A stretch of 64,000 nt of DNA from Lonsdalea britannica (lineage in GTDB: Bacteria; Pseudomonadota; Gammaproteobacteria; Enterobacterales; Enterobacteriaceae). Each line of letters opens with the position of its first letter. The stretch's first letter is position 1. The position numbers and the translations under genes were made by a program. The stretch is taken from positions 1 through 64,000 of the forward strand of contig NZ_LUTN01000019.1 in assembly GCF_002111595.1 (NCBI RefSeq), written 5' to 3'. Below are positions 21,741 through 30,583 of the stretch, piece after piece. The notes below the pieces were generated by a model. That model was not told the origin of the DNA. It worked only from the letters and a program-made list of their open reading frames with translations, and ran no database searches.

Positions 21741-23033
21741 ATGAAAACATCAATCTTCAAAAGTTTGTATTTTCAAGTGATTGTGGCGATTACTATCGGG
21801 GTACTGCTGGGACATTTTTATCCATCCATCGGCGAGCAAATGAAACCGTTTGGTGATGGTTTCGTTAAATTAATTAAGATGATCATCGCGCCTGTTATCT
21901 TCTGTACGGTTGTGACGGGCATCGCCGGTATGGAAAGTATGAAAGCGGTCGGGCGGACCGGCGCCGTCGCCCTGCTGTATTTCGAAGTGGTGAGTACCGT
22001 AGCGCTGTTAATCGGGCTGGTTGTCGTCAACCTGATGCAGCCGGGCGCGGGGATGAACGTCGATCCCAGCACGCTGGATGCGGCTCTGGTGTCTAATTAC
22101 GCCAGCCAGGCCGCGGAACAGGGCGTCATTCCATTCTTGTTGGACATCATTCCCGCCAGCGTGATCGGCGCGTTCGCCAGCGGCAATATCCTGCAGGTAC
22201 TGCTGTTTGCGGTGATGTTTGGCTTCGCGCTGCACCGCTTAGGCGCGAAAGGGAAAATCGTTTTTGATGTGATCGAAAGCTTTTCCAAAGTCATTTTCGG
22301 CATTATCAATATGATCATGCGTCTTGCACCGCTGGGCGCGTTCGGGGCAATGGCGTTTACGATCGGTAAATACGGCGTCGGCTCGCTGGTGCAGTTGGGC
22401 CAGTTGCTGGTCTGCTTCTACGTCACCTGTCTGTTGTTTGTCATTCTAGTGCTGGGGTCTATCGCCCGCGCCACCGGCTTCAGCATCTTTAAGTTCATTC
22501 GCTACATCAAGGAAGAGCTGCTGATTGTCCTGGGGACATCTTCTTCCGAGTCGGTTTTGCCGAGGATGTTGGAAAAAATGGAGAAGGCGGGCTGTAAGAA
22601 ATCGGTCGTGGGGCTGGTGATCCCGACCGGATACTCCTTCAATCTCGACGGCACTTCGATCTACCTGACGATGGCGGCGGTATTTATTGCGCAGGCCACC
22701 AATAGCCACATGGATATCTGGCATCAGGTGACGTTGCTGGTGGTGTTGCTGCTGTCTTCGAAAGGGGCGGCGGGGGTCACCGGCAGTGGGTTTATCGTGT
22801 TGGCTGCGACCATCTCCGCCGTAGGCCATTTACCGCTGGCCGGGTTGGCGCTGATTTTGGGGATCGACCGCTTTATGTCGGAAGCCCGCGCGCTGACCAA
22901 TCTGGTGGGTAACGGCGTCGCGACAATCTTCGTCGCCAAGTGGGTCGGTCAGTTGGATGAAAAGCAGCTGAATGAGGTGCTGGATAACAAAAAACCTGCC
23001 AAGTCGGAGCCTTCTTCCCCGCGTATTTCCTGA
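21741..23033 (+). CDS. dctA: C4-dicarboxylate/proton symporter DctA
   Basis: Aerobic uptake of succinate, fumarate, malate and aspartate across the inner membrane; DAACS family. From [13 protein letters not shown] it is 430 residues (E. coli 428) and nearly identical in layout. The [10 protein letters not shown] re-entrant hairpin, [17 protein letters not shown] segment (TM7) and [10 protein letters not shown] hairpin form the substrate and cation sites. ATG codons at 21738 and 21741 are adjacent; the second matches the E. coli start. Earlier in-frame starts (21654) lack a ribosome site. It lies between the yhjK homologue and yhjJ as in E. coli. Confidence 0.96.
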   Translation: MKTSIFKSLYFQVIVAITIGVLLGHFYPSIGEQMKPFGDGFVKLIKMIIAPVIFCTVVTGIAGMESMKAVGRTGAVALLYFEVVSTVALLIGLVVVNLMQPGAGMNVDPSTLDAALVSNYASQAAEQGVIPFLLDIIPASVIGAFASGNILQVLLFAVMFGFALHRLGAKGKIVFDVIESFSKVIFGIINMIMRLAPLGAFGAMAFTIGKYGVGSLVQLGQLLVCFYVTCLLFVILVLGSIARATGFSIFKFIRYIKEELLIVLGTSSSESVLPRMLEKMEKAGCKKSVVGLVIPTGYSFNLDGTSIYLTMAAVFIAQATNSHMDIWHQVTLLVVLLLSSKGAAGVTGSGFIVLAATISAVGHLPLAGLALILGIDRFMSEARALTNLVGNGVATIFVAKWVGQLDEKQLNEVLDNKKPAKSEPSSPRIS

Positions 23034-23053
23034 CGTTATTGCCTTTCTGCCCT

Positions 23054-23085
23054 CGGCCCGCAGCGGATTTCAACGCTGTGGGCCG
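23054..23085 (+). terminator. Probable terminator of dctA
   Basis: CGGCCCGCAGCG (23054-23065) pairs with CGCTGTGGGCCG (23074-23085) with one weak pair in the stem, followed by CTGTTTATC. It lies 20 bases after the dctA stop; the T tract is short. Confidence 0.6.
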
Positions 23086-23299
23086 CTGTTTATCTGAGAC
23101 GTCAACATCCAGCATTTTTCACTTTTTTAGGTATATTTCGCCCTATTGAGTGACATCGACGAAAGCGCGTGGTCTAACCGAATGGTACACTGCGGTTCTG
23201 TTTTTTGTGAGGTGAGTACACAGTGTGGTGACCGCAGAACCGTCACCGTAATCCATAAAATGCACGTCTTCAGATAGTGATAAAAAAGCAGGGGTTCAC

Positions 23300-24769
23300 A
23301 TGCAGGGAACCAAAATCAGTCTTTTATTAGGTGGCGTTTTACTGGCGGCCGTTAGCCGTTTTGCGTTGGCGGAAGAGCTACAGCCCGATCCCGCCTGGCA
23401 GCAGGGTAAGCTGGATAACGGCTTTAACTGGCAGCTTCTGACCACCCCTCAGCGTCCCAACGACCACCTCGAACTTCGTCTGGTGGTGAATACGGGATCG
23501 TTAAGCGAAAACACACAGCAAATCGGATTTTCTCACGTCATTCCCCGCCTGGCGATGATGCCTAATGCGTCGTTTGCGCCGGGCCAACTGGCGGCATTGT
23601 GGGCGTCCTCTCCCAACGATGAGAAGCCGTCGCCGGTTGTCGTTTCGTACGATTTCACTTCCTACAATTTGAGCCTGCCGAATAACCGACCGGAGCTGCT
23701 GAAAGCGGCGTTGAGCTGGTTGGCGGAAACCGCAGGCGGGTTGTCCTTCGACGAGCAAAGTATGGTGTCGGCTCTGCAAATGGGAGACGGCGTCGCTACC
23801 CTGCCGTCTAATCCGCAAGATCCCGCCTGGCGATATCGCCTGCAAGATTCTATTCTGCTGGCGCACAATCCGGGAGAGCCGGTCAAAACGCCGCTGACGG
23901 CCGATGCGTTGCAGGCGTTCTACAAGGCGTGGTACACGCCGGATGCGATGACGCTCTATGTCGTCGGTAACGTAGACCACCGCGCCATTGTCGACCAGAT
24001 TCGAAAGGTTTTCGCGCCGCTGGAAGGCAAGCGCGCGACGCCCGCACCGATGCCGGTATTGTCTCCGCTGCCCGCGGAACCGGCCCGACTGATCGGCACG
24101 GCAGGCAAACCTGACTCCATCGCGCTGGTGTGGGATACGGTCTGGCAGCCAATTCGAGATTCAAATGCACTGGCCCGCTATTGGCAACGTGACCTAGCGC
24201 GGGAGGCGATGTTCCAGCGCGTACAGCAGGCGCTGGAGAAAAGCGCGCTGAAAGAGGCCAGCGTGCGCTTCGACTGCAACGTGTTGTACGGGCGAGCCCA
24301 GTGCTCTCTGCATATGGACAACCTGAACAGCGAGCAACTGGTCGAGGGCGTCACGCTGGTGGGCAACGTGCTCAGCGAACTGCAGGACAAGGGCCTGACG
24401 CAGGGCGAATTCGATGCGCTGGTGGCGCGTAAAAATGACGAGCTGGGCAAGCTTTTCGCGACCTATGCGCGTACCGGCACCCAGATTTTGATGGAACAGC
24501 GGCTGCGCTCGCAGCGAAGCGGCGTCGTGGATATCGCGCCGGAGCAGTATCAGCAGCTGCGTAAACGCTATCTCTCTACGGTGACGCTGGAGTCTCTTAA
24601 TCAGTCTCTGCGCCTGCAGCTGGCGCAAAATGCGACGCTATTGCTGCAACAGCAGCCGGGCGAACCCGAGGCCAACCTGAAAGAGCTTCTGGATATGTAT
24701 AACGGAATGATGAAACCGGCTGATAGCGCAGCGCCCGCGGTGGATGAAACCGCGCCTGCAACGCCCTAG
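23300..24769 (+). CDS. yhjJ: YhjJ, secreted M16-family peptidase homologue without the zinc motif
   Basis: 489 residues (E. coli 498) with a signal peptide ending FALA near residue 24. The two-lobe M16 layout is present, with the first lobe about residues 25-230 and the second about 250-470. At the place where active M16 enzymes have HxxEH the sequence reads GFSHVIPRL, so the catalytic Glu and second His are absent, as in E. coli YhjJ. It is therefore probably a non-catalytic periplasmic protein. Function is not established; the gene has travelled with dctA and the bcs cluster. Ribosome site AGGGG precedes ATG. Confidence 0.92.
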   Translation: MQGTKISLLLGGVLLAAVSRFALAEELQPDPAWQQGKLDNGFNWQLLTTPQRPNDHLELRLVVNTGSLSENTQQIGFSHVIPRLAMMPNASFAPGQLAALWASSPNDEKPSPVVVSYDFTSYNLSLPNNRPELLKAALSWLAETAGGLSFDEQSMVSALQMGDGVATLPSNPQDPAWRYRLQDSILLAHNPGEPVKTPLTADALQAFYKAWYTPDAMTLYVVGNVDHRAIVDQIRKVFAPLEGKRATPAPMPVLSPLPAEPARLIGTAGKPDSIALVWDTVWQPIRDSNALARYWQRDLAREAMFQRVQQALEKSALKEASVRFDCNVLYGRAQCSLHMDNLNSEQLVEGVTLVGNVLSELQDKGLTQGEFDALVARKNDELGKLFATYARTGTQILMEQRLRSQRSGVVDIAPEQYQQLRKRYLSTVTLESLNQSLRLQLAQNATLLLQQQPGEPEANLKELLDMYNGMMKPADSAAPAVDETAPATP

Positions 24770-24845
24770 CCCGACGTCGCCAGAGGTCGGCGCGCTGGAT
24801 TTGTCAGCGTGTTGGCGCTCTTCATCGTTGCTCGGTCGAGGGTTA

Positions 24846-24870
24846 AAACACGGACCGCCGTGCGGTCCGT
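24846..24870 (-). terminator. Terminator of the tautomerase gene (minus strand)
   Basis: ACGGACCGC (24850-24858) pairs with GCGGTCCGT (24862-24870); on the minus strand the stem is followed by GTTTTAA. It lies about 50 bases past the tautomerase stop, in the convergent gap with yhjJ. Confidence 0.7.
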
Positions 24871-24918
24871 CATCAGAAAGGGAACGGCGTTTTACGTGTC
24901 AACGCCGCTTCCGACGGG

Positions 24919-25119
24919 TCAGGACGACTTGCGTCGTTCGCTTATGCTCTGGCCGCCGACACCCAGATTATCGGCCTCCACTTCATCAATCATCACGATG
25001 ATTTTGGCCGGATCCTTTCCCAGCGTGTTCTCCAGTACCTGCGTGATGCCACTGATGACCTGCGCTTTTTGCTCTGCGGTGGTGTCCTCTTTGAGGATGC
25101 GTACGGTAACAACCGGCAT
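24919..25119 (-). CDS. 4-oxalocrotonate tautomerase family protein
   Basis: 66-residue small tautomerase. The start is set at 25119 because the chain then begins MPVVTVRILK, leaving Pro1 as the catalytic base after Met removal; AGGAG sits 7 bases upstream. A longer reading frame from 25143 would bury the essential Pro. The motif TAEQKAQVISGITQVLENTLGKDPAKIIVMIDEV follows the 4-OT pattern with the beta-alpha-beta fold. The length is typical of hexameric 4-OT enzymes such as XylH. The substrate is unknown; no aromatic meta-cleavage genes are nearby. It is downstream of yhjD on the same strand, separated by a 10-bp hairpin. Confidence 0.88.
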   Translation of the reverse strand: MPVVTVRILKEDTTAEQKAQVISGITQVLENTLGKDPAKIIVMIDEVEADNLGVGGQSISERRKSS

Positions 25120-25140
25120 ATGTTTCTCCTGTCTGGGTGA

Positions 25141-25166
25141 CATGATCGGCTAAGCCGCCGATCATG
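25141..25166 (-). repeat. Perfect 10-bp hairpin between yhjD and the tautomerase gene
   Basis: CATGATCGGC (25141-25150) and GCCGATCATG (25157-25166) form a perfect stem with a six-base loop immediately after the yhjD stop codon. No T tract follows, so it may stabilise the yhjD mRNA 3' end or set differential expression rather than terminate fully. Confidence 0.6.
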
Positions 25167-25167
25167 A

Positions 25168-26181
25168 TTAAGATGCAGCCGGCGGTTCGGCTGTGTCCTC
25201 AGATATGTTGTGACGTTTGGGCTTGGCGGTGGCAATCCACGCGGCGCAAAAGAGCGTCAGCTGGGCGAAGAAATAGAAAAAAGTCATCAGGCCGATCACC
25301 GAGCCAAAGGCGGCGCCGGAGGGCGAAGACGCCAGTTTGGGCAGCACGACGGTCATAATGAATTTCAATATTTCAAAGCCAACGGCAGCCAGCAAGGTTC
25401 CTCGCAACAGCGCTTTTCGATTGGGCTTGCGGCGCGGCAGAACGCCAAGAATCCAAAGAAATAACAGATAGTTGGCAAAGATAGAAATCGAAATTGCAAT
25501 TAACGTCATGGCGGGCCGCAGCCACTCAATCCCTTCCAGTCCCAGCGCTATCACAATTCTGTTCTGCGCCGTACCGGCGACGGAAGTCAGGAACAGCGTG
25601 AACGCCAGCGCGATCAACAGCCCCAGCAGCGACAGGAAATCCCACAGATACTGAAAATAGATTTTCTCTTCATCATGCGGATTGCGTTCCCATTTCGTTC
25701 GGAACTGCGCACGGATGGCGTTTCGCAGGTTGCCGATCCAGTTCACCCCGGAGTACAGCGCGATCAGCAGACCGGTCAGACCCACGGTAGTACGCTGCTG
25801 TATTGCCGTATTCACGGTGTTTTTCAGCGTATTAGCGAGATTGGGATCGCTGATGCTGTTGACGATGCGGCTGATGAGCTCTGTGAGTAGATCGGGGTTT
25901 GAGGCCAGCACGAACCCGACCGTGGCGAAAGAGACCATCAGTATGGGGATCAGCGACAAAAAGGAAAAGTAGGTGATAGCCGCCCCGAACTGGCTGCCCA
26001 TGCGGTCATTGAACCGTTCGACGGCACGAATAAAGTGCGCGACGTAGGGTAAAGACTGAATCCATTTACCCCAGCGGGTCAGCCGGGCGATAGGGGTTTT
26101 CTTCGCCGAAGACGAAGCGTCTTCTGGGGAAGGGGTCTGGGCCGATGTGTTGTCGGAGGGCCGTTCAGGTGTTACGGGCAT
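25168..26181 (-). CDS. yhjD: Inner-membrane protein YhjD (YihY/BrkB family)
   Basis: 337 residues, the same length as E. coli YhjD. The N-terminal 35 residues are a low-complexity, Ser/Pro-rich cytoplasmic tail. The BrkB core follows with about six membrane segments; conserved blocks are GAAITYFSFLSLIPIL near residue 66 and SGVNWIGNLRNAIR near 145. The C-terminal hydrophilic tail ends at residue 337. In E. coli a YhjD missense change lets cells survive without Kdo, hinting at lipid A or lipid export, but the transported species is unproven. ATG at 26181 is the first Met of the frame. Confidence 0.93.
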   Translation of the reverse strand: MPVTPERPSDNTSAQTPSPEDASSSAKKTPIARLTRWGKWIQSLPYVAHFIRAVERFNDRMGSQFGAAITYFSFLSLIPILMVSFATVGFVLASNPDLLTELISRIVNSISDPNLANTLKNTVNTAIQQRTTVGLTGLLIALYSGVNWIGNLRNAIRAQFRTKWERNPHDEEKIYFQYLWDFLSLLGLLIALAFTLFLTSVAGTAQNRIVIALGLEGIEWLRPAMTLIAISISIFANYLLFLWILGVLPRRKPNRKALLRGTLLAAVGFEILKFIMTVVLPKLASSPSGAAFGSVIGLMTFFYFFAQLTLFCAAWIATAKPKRHNISEDTAEPPAAS

Positions 26182-26312
26182 GTAAAGAAACCTCTTACGC
26201 GCAGTTATCCATCCTATTGATTATAACCGACATATTCGTAATAACCGTGTTGTGCGGGCTTGGGTCAGGAATAAACGGCGAAACAGGGCGTGTTCGTCAT
26301 TGTTGGAAAGGC

Positions 26313-26341
26313 CGTTCAGGGCCGGTATGAGGCCCTGAACG
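26313..26341 (-). terminator. Terminator-like hairpin after dcrB
   Basis: CGTTCAGGGCC (26313-26323) pairs perfectly with GGCCCTGAACG (26331-26341), seven bases past the dcrB stop. The minus-strand continuation GCCTTTCC is a weak T tract, so termination is likely but not certain. Confidence 0.6.
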
Positions 26342-26348
26342 ATCAGAC

Positions 26349-26906
26349 TCAGTTGAGTTTCAGCGTACGGATAATATTTTCCGCATCGGTCTGCGCCTGC
26401 TGCTGATTGTCTGCCGGGAGGGTAATTTGCAGCGTCATCAGATGGTCGCCGACGATACCCAGAACGACAGAGGAATAGGCTTTCTGACCGCTGCTGGAGA
26501 TGATGCTGTCCAACTGCTGCAGCTTATGGCCGTCGACATCAATGGTTTTATTGGTGACGACCTGCAGATTGGCGTCACGGGTACGCTGCTGATCTTCCAA
26601 ACGCTGGCTCAGTACCGGCAGATCTTCGGTGGTGCTGTCGCCCAGAATCACGATGACGGCTTTCTGCCCGCTTTTGTTGGCATACACGTGCATGTTATTG
26701 GCCTGATTGCCCAGCTTGCCGCTCTGATCGCTCAGATCAGCGGGCAGAGTGAACGTTAGCTTGCCGGAGAGCAACGAGATCGTCTGGCTGCTCTGAGCCT
26801 GCGCCGCCGTATCGGCGGTGGAAGACGTCTCATCGTTTTTGCCATCGCAGGCGGCTAGCGTCGCGGCCAGCAATCCGATTCCGATAAATTTGACTACTTT
26901 CGACAT
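26349..26906 (-). CDS. dcrB: Lipoprotein DcrB
   Basis: 185-residue periplasmic lipoprotein. The signal ends with a lipobox LAAC at residues 17-20, so Cys20 is the lipidation site. The mature part after a Ser/Gln linker is the DcrB fold ([35 protein letters not shown]). In E. coli DcrB is needed for phage C1 and C6 adsorption and affects lipoprotein maturation. Downstream of yhhQ on the same strand with a 120-base gap, as in E. coli. AAGGAA ribosome site. Confidence 0.93.
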   Translation of the reverse strand: MSKVVKFIGIGLLAATLAACDGKNDETSSTADTAAQAQSSQTISLLSGKLTFTLPADLSDQSGKLGNQANNMHVYANKSGQKAVIVILGDSTTEDLPVLSQRLEDQQRTRDANLQVVTNKTIDVDGHKLQQLDSIISSSGQKAYSSVVLGIVGDHLMTLQITLPADNQQQAQTDAENIIRTLKLN

Positions 26907-27026
26907 AGCGGCTCTTTCCTTAACCAGAAAACATCAATGCGGCTATGCCACCTGATTCAGGCAGTAAAAACAAGCGTTTTGTTGTCACAAAGCCTGTCTG
27001 TCGGCCCCTTTCGGGACAATCTGGTG

Positions 27027-27680
27027 TTATGCCGTCTGTGGCGTCCGTTCGCTCAAACGTTTGAGCAGCATGTTCAGCATGATGCCGTACATCGGCAGGA
27101 ACAGAATGCCGCAAATCAGGATCTTGAAGGTGTAATCCACCAATGCGATCTCCACCCAGTGCGTGGACATGAACGGGTCCGGGCTGCGATAGAACGCGAT
27201 AAAGAAGAACGCCAGCGTGTCGCAGAGGTTGCCGAGTACGGTGGACGCCGAGGGCGCGACCCACCAGGCGCTGCGCTGCCGCAGGCGGTTAAAGACGTGG
27301 ACGTCCAGAATTTGTCCCAGTACGTAAGCCATAAAGCTGGCGCAGGCGATGCGGGCGACCACGATATTGATTTGACTCAGCGAGGCTAAGCCCTGCCAGC
27401 TGCCGTCATAAAATAGCGCGGAAACCAGATAGGAAATCGCCAGCGCCGGGATCATCACCAGCAGAATAATGCGTCGTGCCAGCGGCGCGCCGAAAATCCG
27501 CACCGTCAGGTCCGTCGCCAGAAAAATAAACGGGAAGGTGAAAGCGCCCCAGGTGGTGTGAAAGCCGAAGATGGAAACCGGCAGCTGCACTAAGTAGTTA
27601 CTGGAGGTGATAATCAGGATGTGGAACAGCGTGAGCCAGCACAATGCTGTCAGCCGCTGCTGCGGCGTAAAGTCAAACAT
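27027..27680 (-). CDS. yhhQ: Queuosine precursor transporter YhhQ
   Basis: 217-residue VUT/ECF-like integral membrane protein that imports preQ0/preQ1 for queuosine tRNA modification. Family signatures SSNYLVQLPVSIFGFHTTWGAFTFP near residue 30, FLATDLTVRIFGAPLARR near 55 and GQILDVHVFNRLR near 125 are intact. About six membrane helices. Length matches E. coli (221). It is divergent from tusA, as in E. coli. Confidence 0.95.
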   Translation of the reverse strand: MFDFTPQQRLTALCWLTLFHILIITSSNYLVQLPVSIFGFHTTWGAFTFPFIFLATDLTVRIFGAPLARRIILLVMIPALAISYLVSALFYDGSWQGLASLSQINIVVARIACASFMAYVLGQILDVHVFNRLRQRSAWWVAPSASTVLGNLCDTLAFFFIAFYRSPDPFMSTHWVEIALVDYTFKILICGILFLPMYGIMLNMLLKRLSERTPQTA

Positions 27681-27872
27681 GTCGCGACCTTTTTGGGTTT
27701 ATGGGGTGAGGGAACCCAGTGACAACGTTCTGCTTGGCGCAGGACGTCAATAAAACGGCATCATACCCATTTCCGTTTTCTTTGAACATGGGGGTTTTTC
27801 GCGGCTTGCGCCCTGAAATTCGCAGCGTAAACTAAGGCCGCTATCCATCGACAACCCCTTTTGAGACTCGCC

Positions 27873-28121
27873 ATGACCGATATTTTTGCCCACGCCGACC
27901 GAACCCTCGACACGCTAGGACTACGCTGTCCGGAACCTGTAATGCTGGTGCGCAAAACGGTTCGCGAAATGGCCGCGGGAGAGACGCTGCTGATTCTTGC
28001 CGATGACCCCGCGACGACGCGCGATATTCCCGGTTTCTGCGTGTTTATGGAGCACGAGCTGCTCGGTCAGACGACGGATGCTTTGCCCTATCGCTATCTC
28101 TTGCGTAAAGCGGGCAAATAA
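27873..28121 (+). CDS. tusA: Sulfurtransferase TusA
   Basis: 82-residue sulfur carrier that takes persulfide from IscS and passes it to TusD for 2-thiouridine in tRNA; also affects other sulfur pathways. The CPxP motif is [10 protein letters not shown] with the reactive Cys at residue 19. The start at 27873 ([15 protein letters not shown]) matches E. coli TusA; the in-frame ATG at 27861 is four codons upstream and not conserved. The C-terminal [12 protein letters not shown] helix is typical. Confidence 0.95.
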   Translation: MTDIFAHADRTLDTLGLRCPEPVMLVRKTVREMAAGETLLILADDPATTRDIPGFCVFMEHELLGQTTDALPYRYLLRKAGK

Positions 28122-28150
28122 CCCGCTTCTGCTCACGCTCCGTTTGACAC

Positions 28151-28786
28151 TCAGGCATAGATGGAACGGACAATCAGGAAATGGCCGCCGAAATAGCAGA
28201 TGGCCAAAATCACCTGATGAGCCGGAAATTTAAAGCGGAAGTGATAAATCAGCCAGGATGCATGCCCGATAAAGAGCAGGGCCGCGCCGACCAGCAGCGA
28301 CAGGTTGTAGTCGGTGCTTGCGGCAAAATAGGGGCCGCCCGCCACCCACACCATGATGGCGGTCATGGCGATAAATGCGCATACCGGCAGACGCAGCGTG
28401 TCCAGTCGGGTCCACAGCATCGCAACCAGCAACGCCGACACGATGGCGAGCAGCAGCAGCAGCGGCAGCGGCCAGAACAAATTCAGCGTCATCTGGGTGG
28501 ACAGGAAGCTGATGGTGTAGAGCAGATGGGCGACGAAGTAAGCGCCGATGGCGTACAACATTCTCTGTGCGGGCAGCAGCAACAGCGCATCGCCGGCGAG
28601 TGTCACCAGCAGGCCCAGAACGATGAGGTAAGCCGGAACGTTCAGTATCGGCGCCTGCCAGGCCAGCGCGATCAGCAAGAGTAAGGTGAGGGGCTTAAAC
28701 AGCCAGCGCTGCCAGGTGGGACCGCGATAGCTGGCATCGACATACAGCCAGCCGGAGAAAAGAACGGCAATAAATGACCAAAGCAT
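28151..28786 (-). CDS. yhhN: YhhN/TMEM86-family membrane protein (lysoplasmalogenase family)
   Basis: 211-residue integral membrane protein with about eight hydrophobic helices. Family blocks [30 protein letters not shown] and [11 protein letters not shown], with conserved Asp and His that in eukaryotic TMEM86 are catalytic. In bacteria the activity on vinyl-ether lysolipids is known for some homologues only, so the enzymatic role here is inferred. Convergent with tusA, at the same place as E. coli yhhN. Confidence 0.87.
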   Translation of the reverse strand: MLWSFIAVLFSGWLYVDASYRGPTWQRWLFKPLTLLLLIALAWQAPILNVPAYLIVLGLLVTLAGDALLLLPAQRMLYAIGAYFVAHLLYTISFLSTQMTLNLFWPLPLLLLLAIVSALLVAMLWTRLDTLRLPVCAFIAMTAIMVWVAGGPYFAASTDYNLSLLVGAALLFIGHASWLIYHFRFKFPAHQVILAICYFGGHFLIVRSIYA

Positions 28787-29018
28787 AGAACGTCCTTAAA
28801 TGTGGGAAATTCAGACGGCCAGAAGTGCGAGTGCGCCGAGGCGAAACCCGGCTTCTGGTATGAATCTGCACAATGATTGCTCTTTCAGTGTAGGTGATCG
28901 ACCCTAAGCCAGACAACGGCGGGATGGCGGATGCGGGGGGTAGGGCATCATGCTAAGGTAGCGCCGAATAGGTGGCACTACGTTATGGTTAATCGCTCGA
29001 AAGGGAGAATGTTGTTGA

Positions 29019-29345
29019 ATGAGTAATGAATCCGCACTCTACCGCATTCAATTTATGAACAACGGTAAGAACTATCAGCTCTATGTCCGAGAATTGGCGC
29101 AGAGCGCGCTGTTCGGCTTTATCGAAATCGCCGACTTCGTGTTTGAAAGCCCGTCGGAGCTGTTGGTCGATCCGAGTACGGAAAAACTGAAGACCGAATT
29201 TGCCGGCGTTGACCGCAGCTATATTCCGCTGCAGGCGGTGATTCGCATTGATTCGGTGAAAGAGCGCGAGCGCGGCAGTTCACGGATTGCTGAGCTCGGC
29301 GACAATGTGACCCATTTCCCTTACCTGCCCGGCAAGAAGCCCTAA
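29019..29345 (+). CDS. DUF1820 family protein
   Basis: 108-residue soluble protein, no signal or membrane segment. Its conserved core matches DUF1820: YRIQFMNNGKNYQLYVREL, SALFGFIEIADFVF, ELLVDPSTEKLKTEFAGV and RSYIPLQAVIRIDSV. E. coli has the unrelated yhhM at about this point, so the local gene content differs. The function of the family is not known; homologues in pseudomonads are small, widely conserved beta-rich proteins. Ribosome site GGGAG lies about 14 bases upstream, rather far. Confidence 0.85.
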   Translation: MSNESALYRIQFMNNGKNYQLYVRELAQSALFGFIEIADFVFESPSELLVDPSTEKLKTEFAGVDRSYIPLQAVIRIDSVKERERGSSRIAELGDNVTHFPYLPGKKP

Positions 29346-29357
29346 TCCCGGTGGTCA

Positions 29358-29384
29358 GGCATCCGCCTTGCATGTGCGGATGCC
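29358..29384. terminator. Bidirectional terminator-like hairpin
   Basis: GGCATCCGC (29358-29366) and GCGGATGCC (29376-29384) form a perfect stem in the gap between the convergent DUF1820 and yhhL genes. T tracts are poor on both strands. Confidence 0.55.
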
Positions 29385-29391
29385 CTTGCGC

Positions 29392-29682
29392 CTAGCGCTT
29401 TTTCGGTTTGCTGTTCTGCGGCTGATGACGCTGCCACGCCATCAGCTCGAATACCCCGAACAGAAAGATCCGCAGTTGCGTCATCCCGCTGATGGGCGGG
29501 GCATCTTTTGGCTGGCTGGCCTTCAGCAGCAGATACTGCATGCCGTGCATCAGTACCATGAACACCATTGCTACCGTCATGAAGATGTTTAACGGTCGCG
29601 GAAATGGCTGAATCAGGTTCATGATCAGAAAGCCCCATACGCCCAGCATCAGTAATCGTCCGAGATTAATCCAAATTATCAT
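29392..29682 (-). CDS. yhhL: DUF1145 membrane protein YhhL
   Basis: 96-residue inner-membrane protein with two or three hydrophobic helices. The start at 29682 (MIIWINLGRLLML) is chosen because it aligns with E. coli YhhL and has AGGAC 5 bases upstream; the longer frame to 29757 would run into rsmD. Conserved blocks are LIQPFPRPLNIFM, MVLMHGMQYLLLK and IFLFGVFELMAW, with a basic C-terminus. Function unknown. It follows rsmD by 25 bases, so the two are probably co-transcribed. Confidence 0.9.
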   Translation of the reverse strand: MIIWINLGRLLMLGVWGFLIMNLIQPFPRPLNIFMTVAMVFMVLMHGMQYLLLKASQPKDAPPISGMTQLRIFLFGVFELMAWQRHQPQNSKPKKR

Positions 29683-29707
29683 AGTGTCCTCTGAGGTTGC
29701 CGGTCTG

Positions 29708-30283
29708 TCAGCCGCGCGCGTAAAGCCGATAGGCGACCTGGCCTGCGACTTTTTCACGGTGCAGCTGCCAGTTGGCCGGAAGGTTCAGGGTGCGGTTTTC
29801 CGCCTCTGTTTCAATATAGATCCAGGCGTCGTCCGCCAGCCAACCTTGTGTTTCCAGTAGGTTGACCGTGTTGTTCAACAATCCCTGTCGAAACGGTGGA
29901 TCGAGAAAGACCACGTCAAAGGCCTCTCCTGGCTGAGCCAGCCACTGCAGCGCATCAGTATGGATCACGCTGGCGTTTTCCGCCCGGAGCAGCGACAGAT
30001 TTTGGCTGAGCTGACGCGCAATGCCGCGTTCTGCCTCCAACAGCGTGGCGTGAGCGGCGTACCGCGACAGCGCTTCCAGCGCCAACGCGCCGCTGCCCGC
30101 AAAGCAGTCCAGACAGCGTGCCTGCTGGATCACCGGCGCCAGCCAGTTAAACAGCGTTTCCCGCACGCGATCGGTGGTGGGGCGCAGGCCGGGGCTATGG
30201 GGAACGGGAAGTTTTCTGCCGCGCCACTGGCCGCCGATGATTCGAATTTGTCCGGGTGCGGATGTCGCGTGTTGTTTTGCCAT
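29708..30283 (-). CDS. rsmD: 16S rRNA (guanine966-N2)-methyltransferase RsmD
   Basis: S-adenosylmethionine-dependent enzyme that methylates G966 in assembled 30S subunits. Signatures: GQIRIIGGQWRGRKLPVP, the PTTDRVRETLFNWL entry, SAM-binding DCFAGSGALALEALSRYA and catalytic DPPF near residue 125. Two starts are possible, MAKQHATS at 30283 (191 residues, used here) or an ATG at 30298. It is divergent from ftsY and heads a small rsmD-yhhL operon. Confidence 0.95.
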   Translation of the reverse strand: MAKQHATSAPGQIRIIGGQWRGRKLPVPHSPGLRPTTDRVRETLFNWLAPVIQQARCLDCFAGSGALALEALSRYAAHATLLEAERGIARQLSQNLSLLRAENASVIHTDALQWLAQPGEAFDVVFLDPPFRQGLLNNTVNLLETQGWLADDAWIYIETEAENRTLNLPANWQLHREKVAGQVAYRLYARG

Positions 30284-30583
30284 TAGCCTGCCATTCACTG
30301 AGGTTCGTTACCGGTCGCAACCGTATAGGGTTGAAAGTAGCGCTATTCTAACGGGGCCGGGCCATCGAGGAAATGCAAAGATATTCGCCTATTGAAGGGC
30401 GTCGCAACTTCCGTCTCCCGGCATTTTTCTCCTTGTATATTGAAACACTTGGTTACGCAGATTGTCTGCGTTCAGGGCCGTACGCCGCGTGTTGCTGCGG
30501 TCGGGAAAGTGTTAAACTCTGCTCTTTATCGACTTCATAATTATTCATCATCTGCACTGGATGGCGAGGAGCGCAATTACAAG

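Noticed and set aside
30392-30583. N-terminal 64-codon extension of ftsY
   Set aside because: The conserved protein starts MAKQKKRGFFSW at 30584; the upstream part spans the rsmD-ftsY promoter region and is not conserved.
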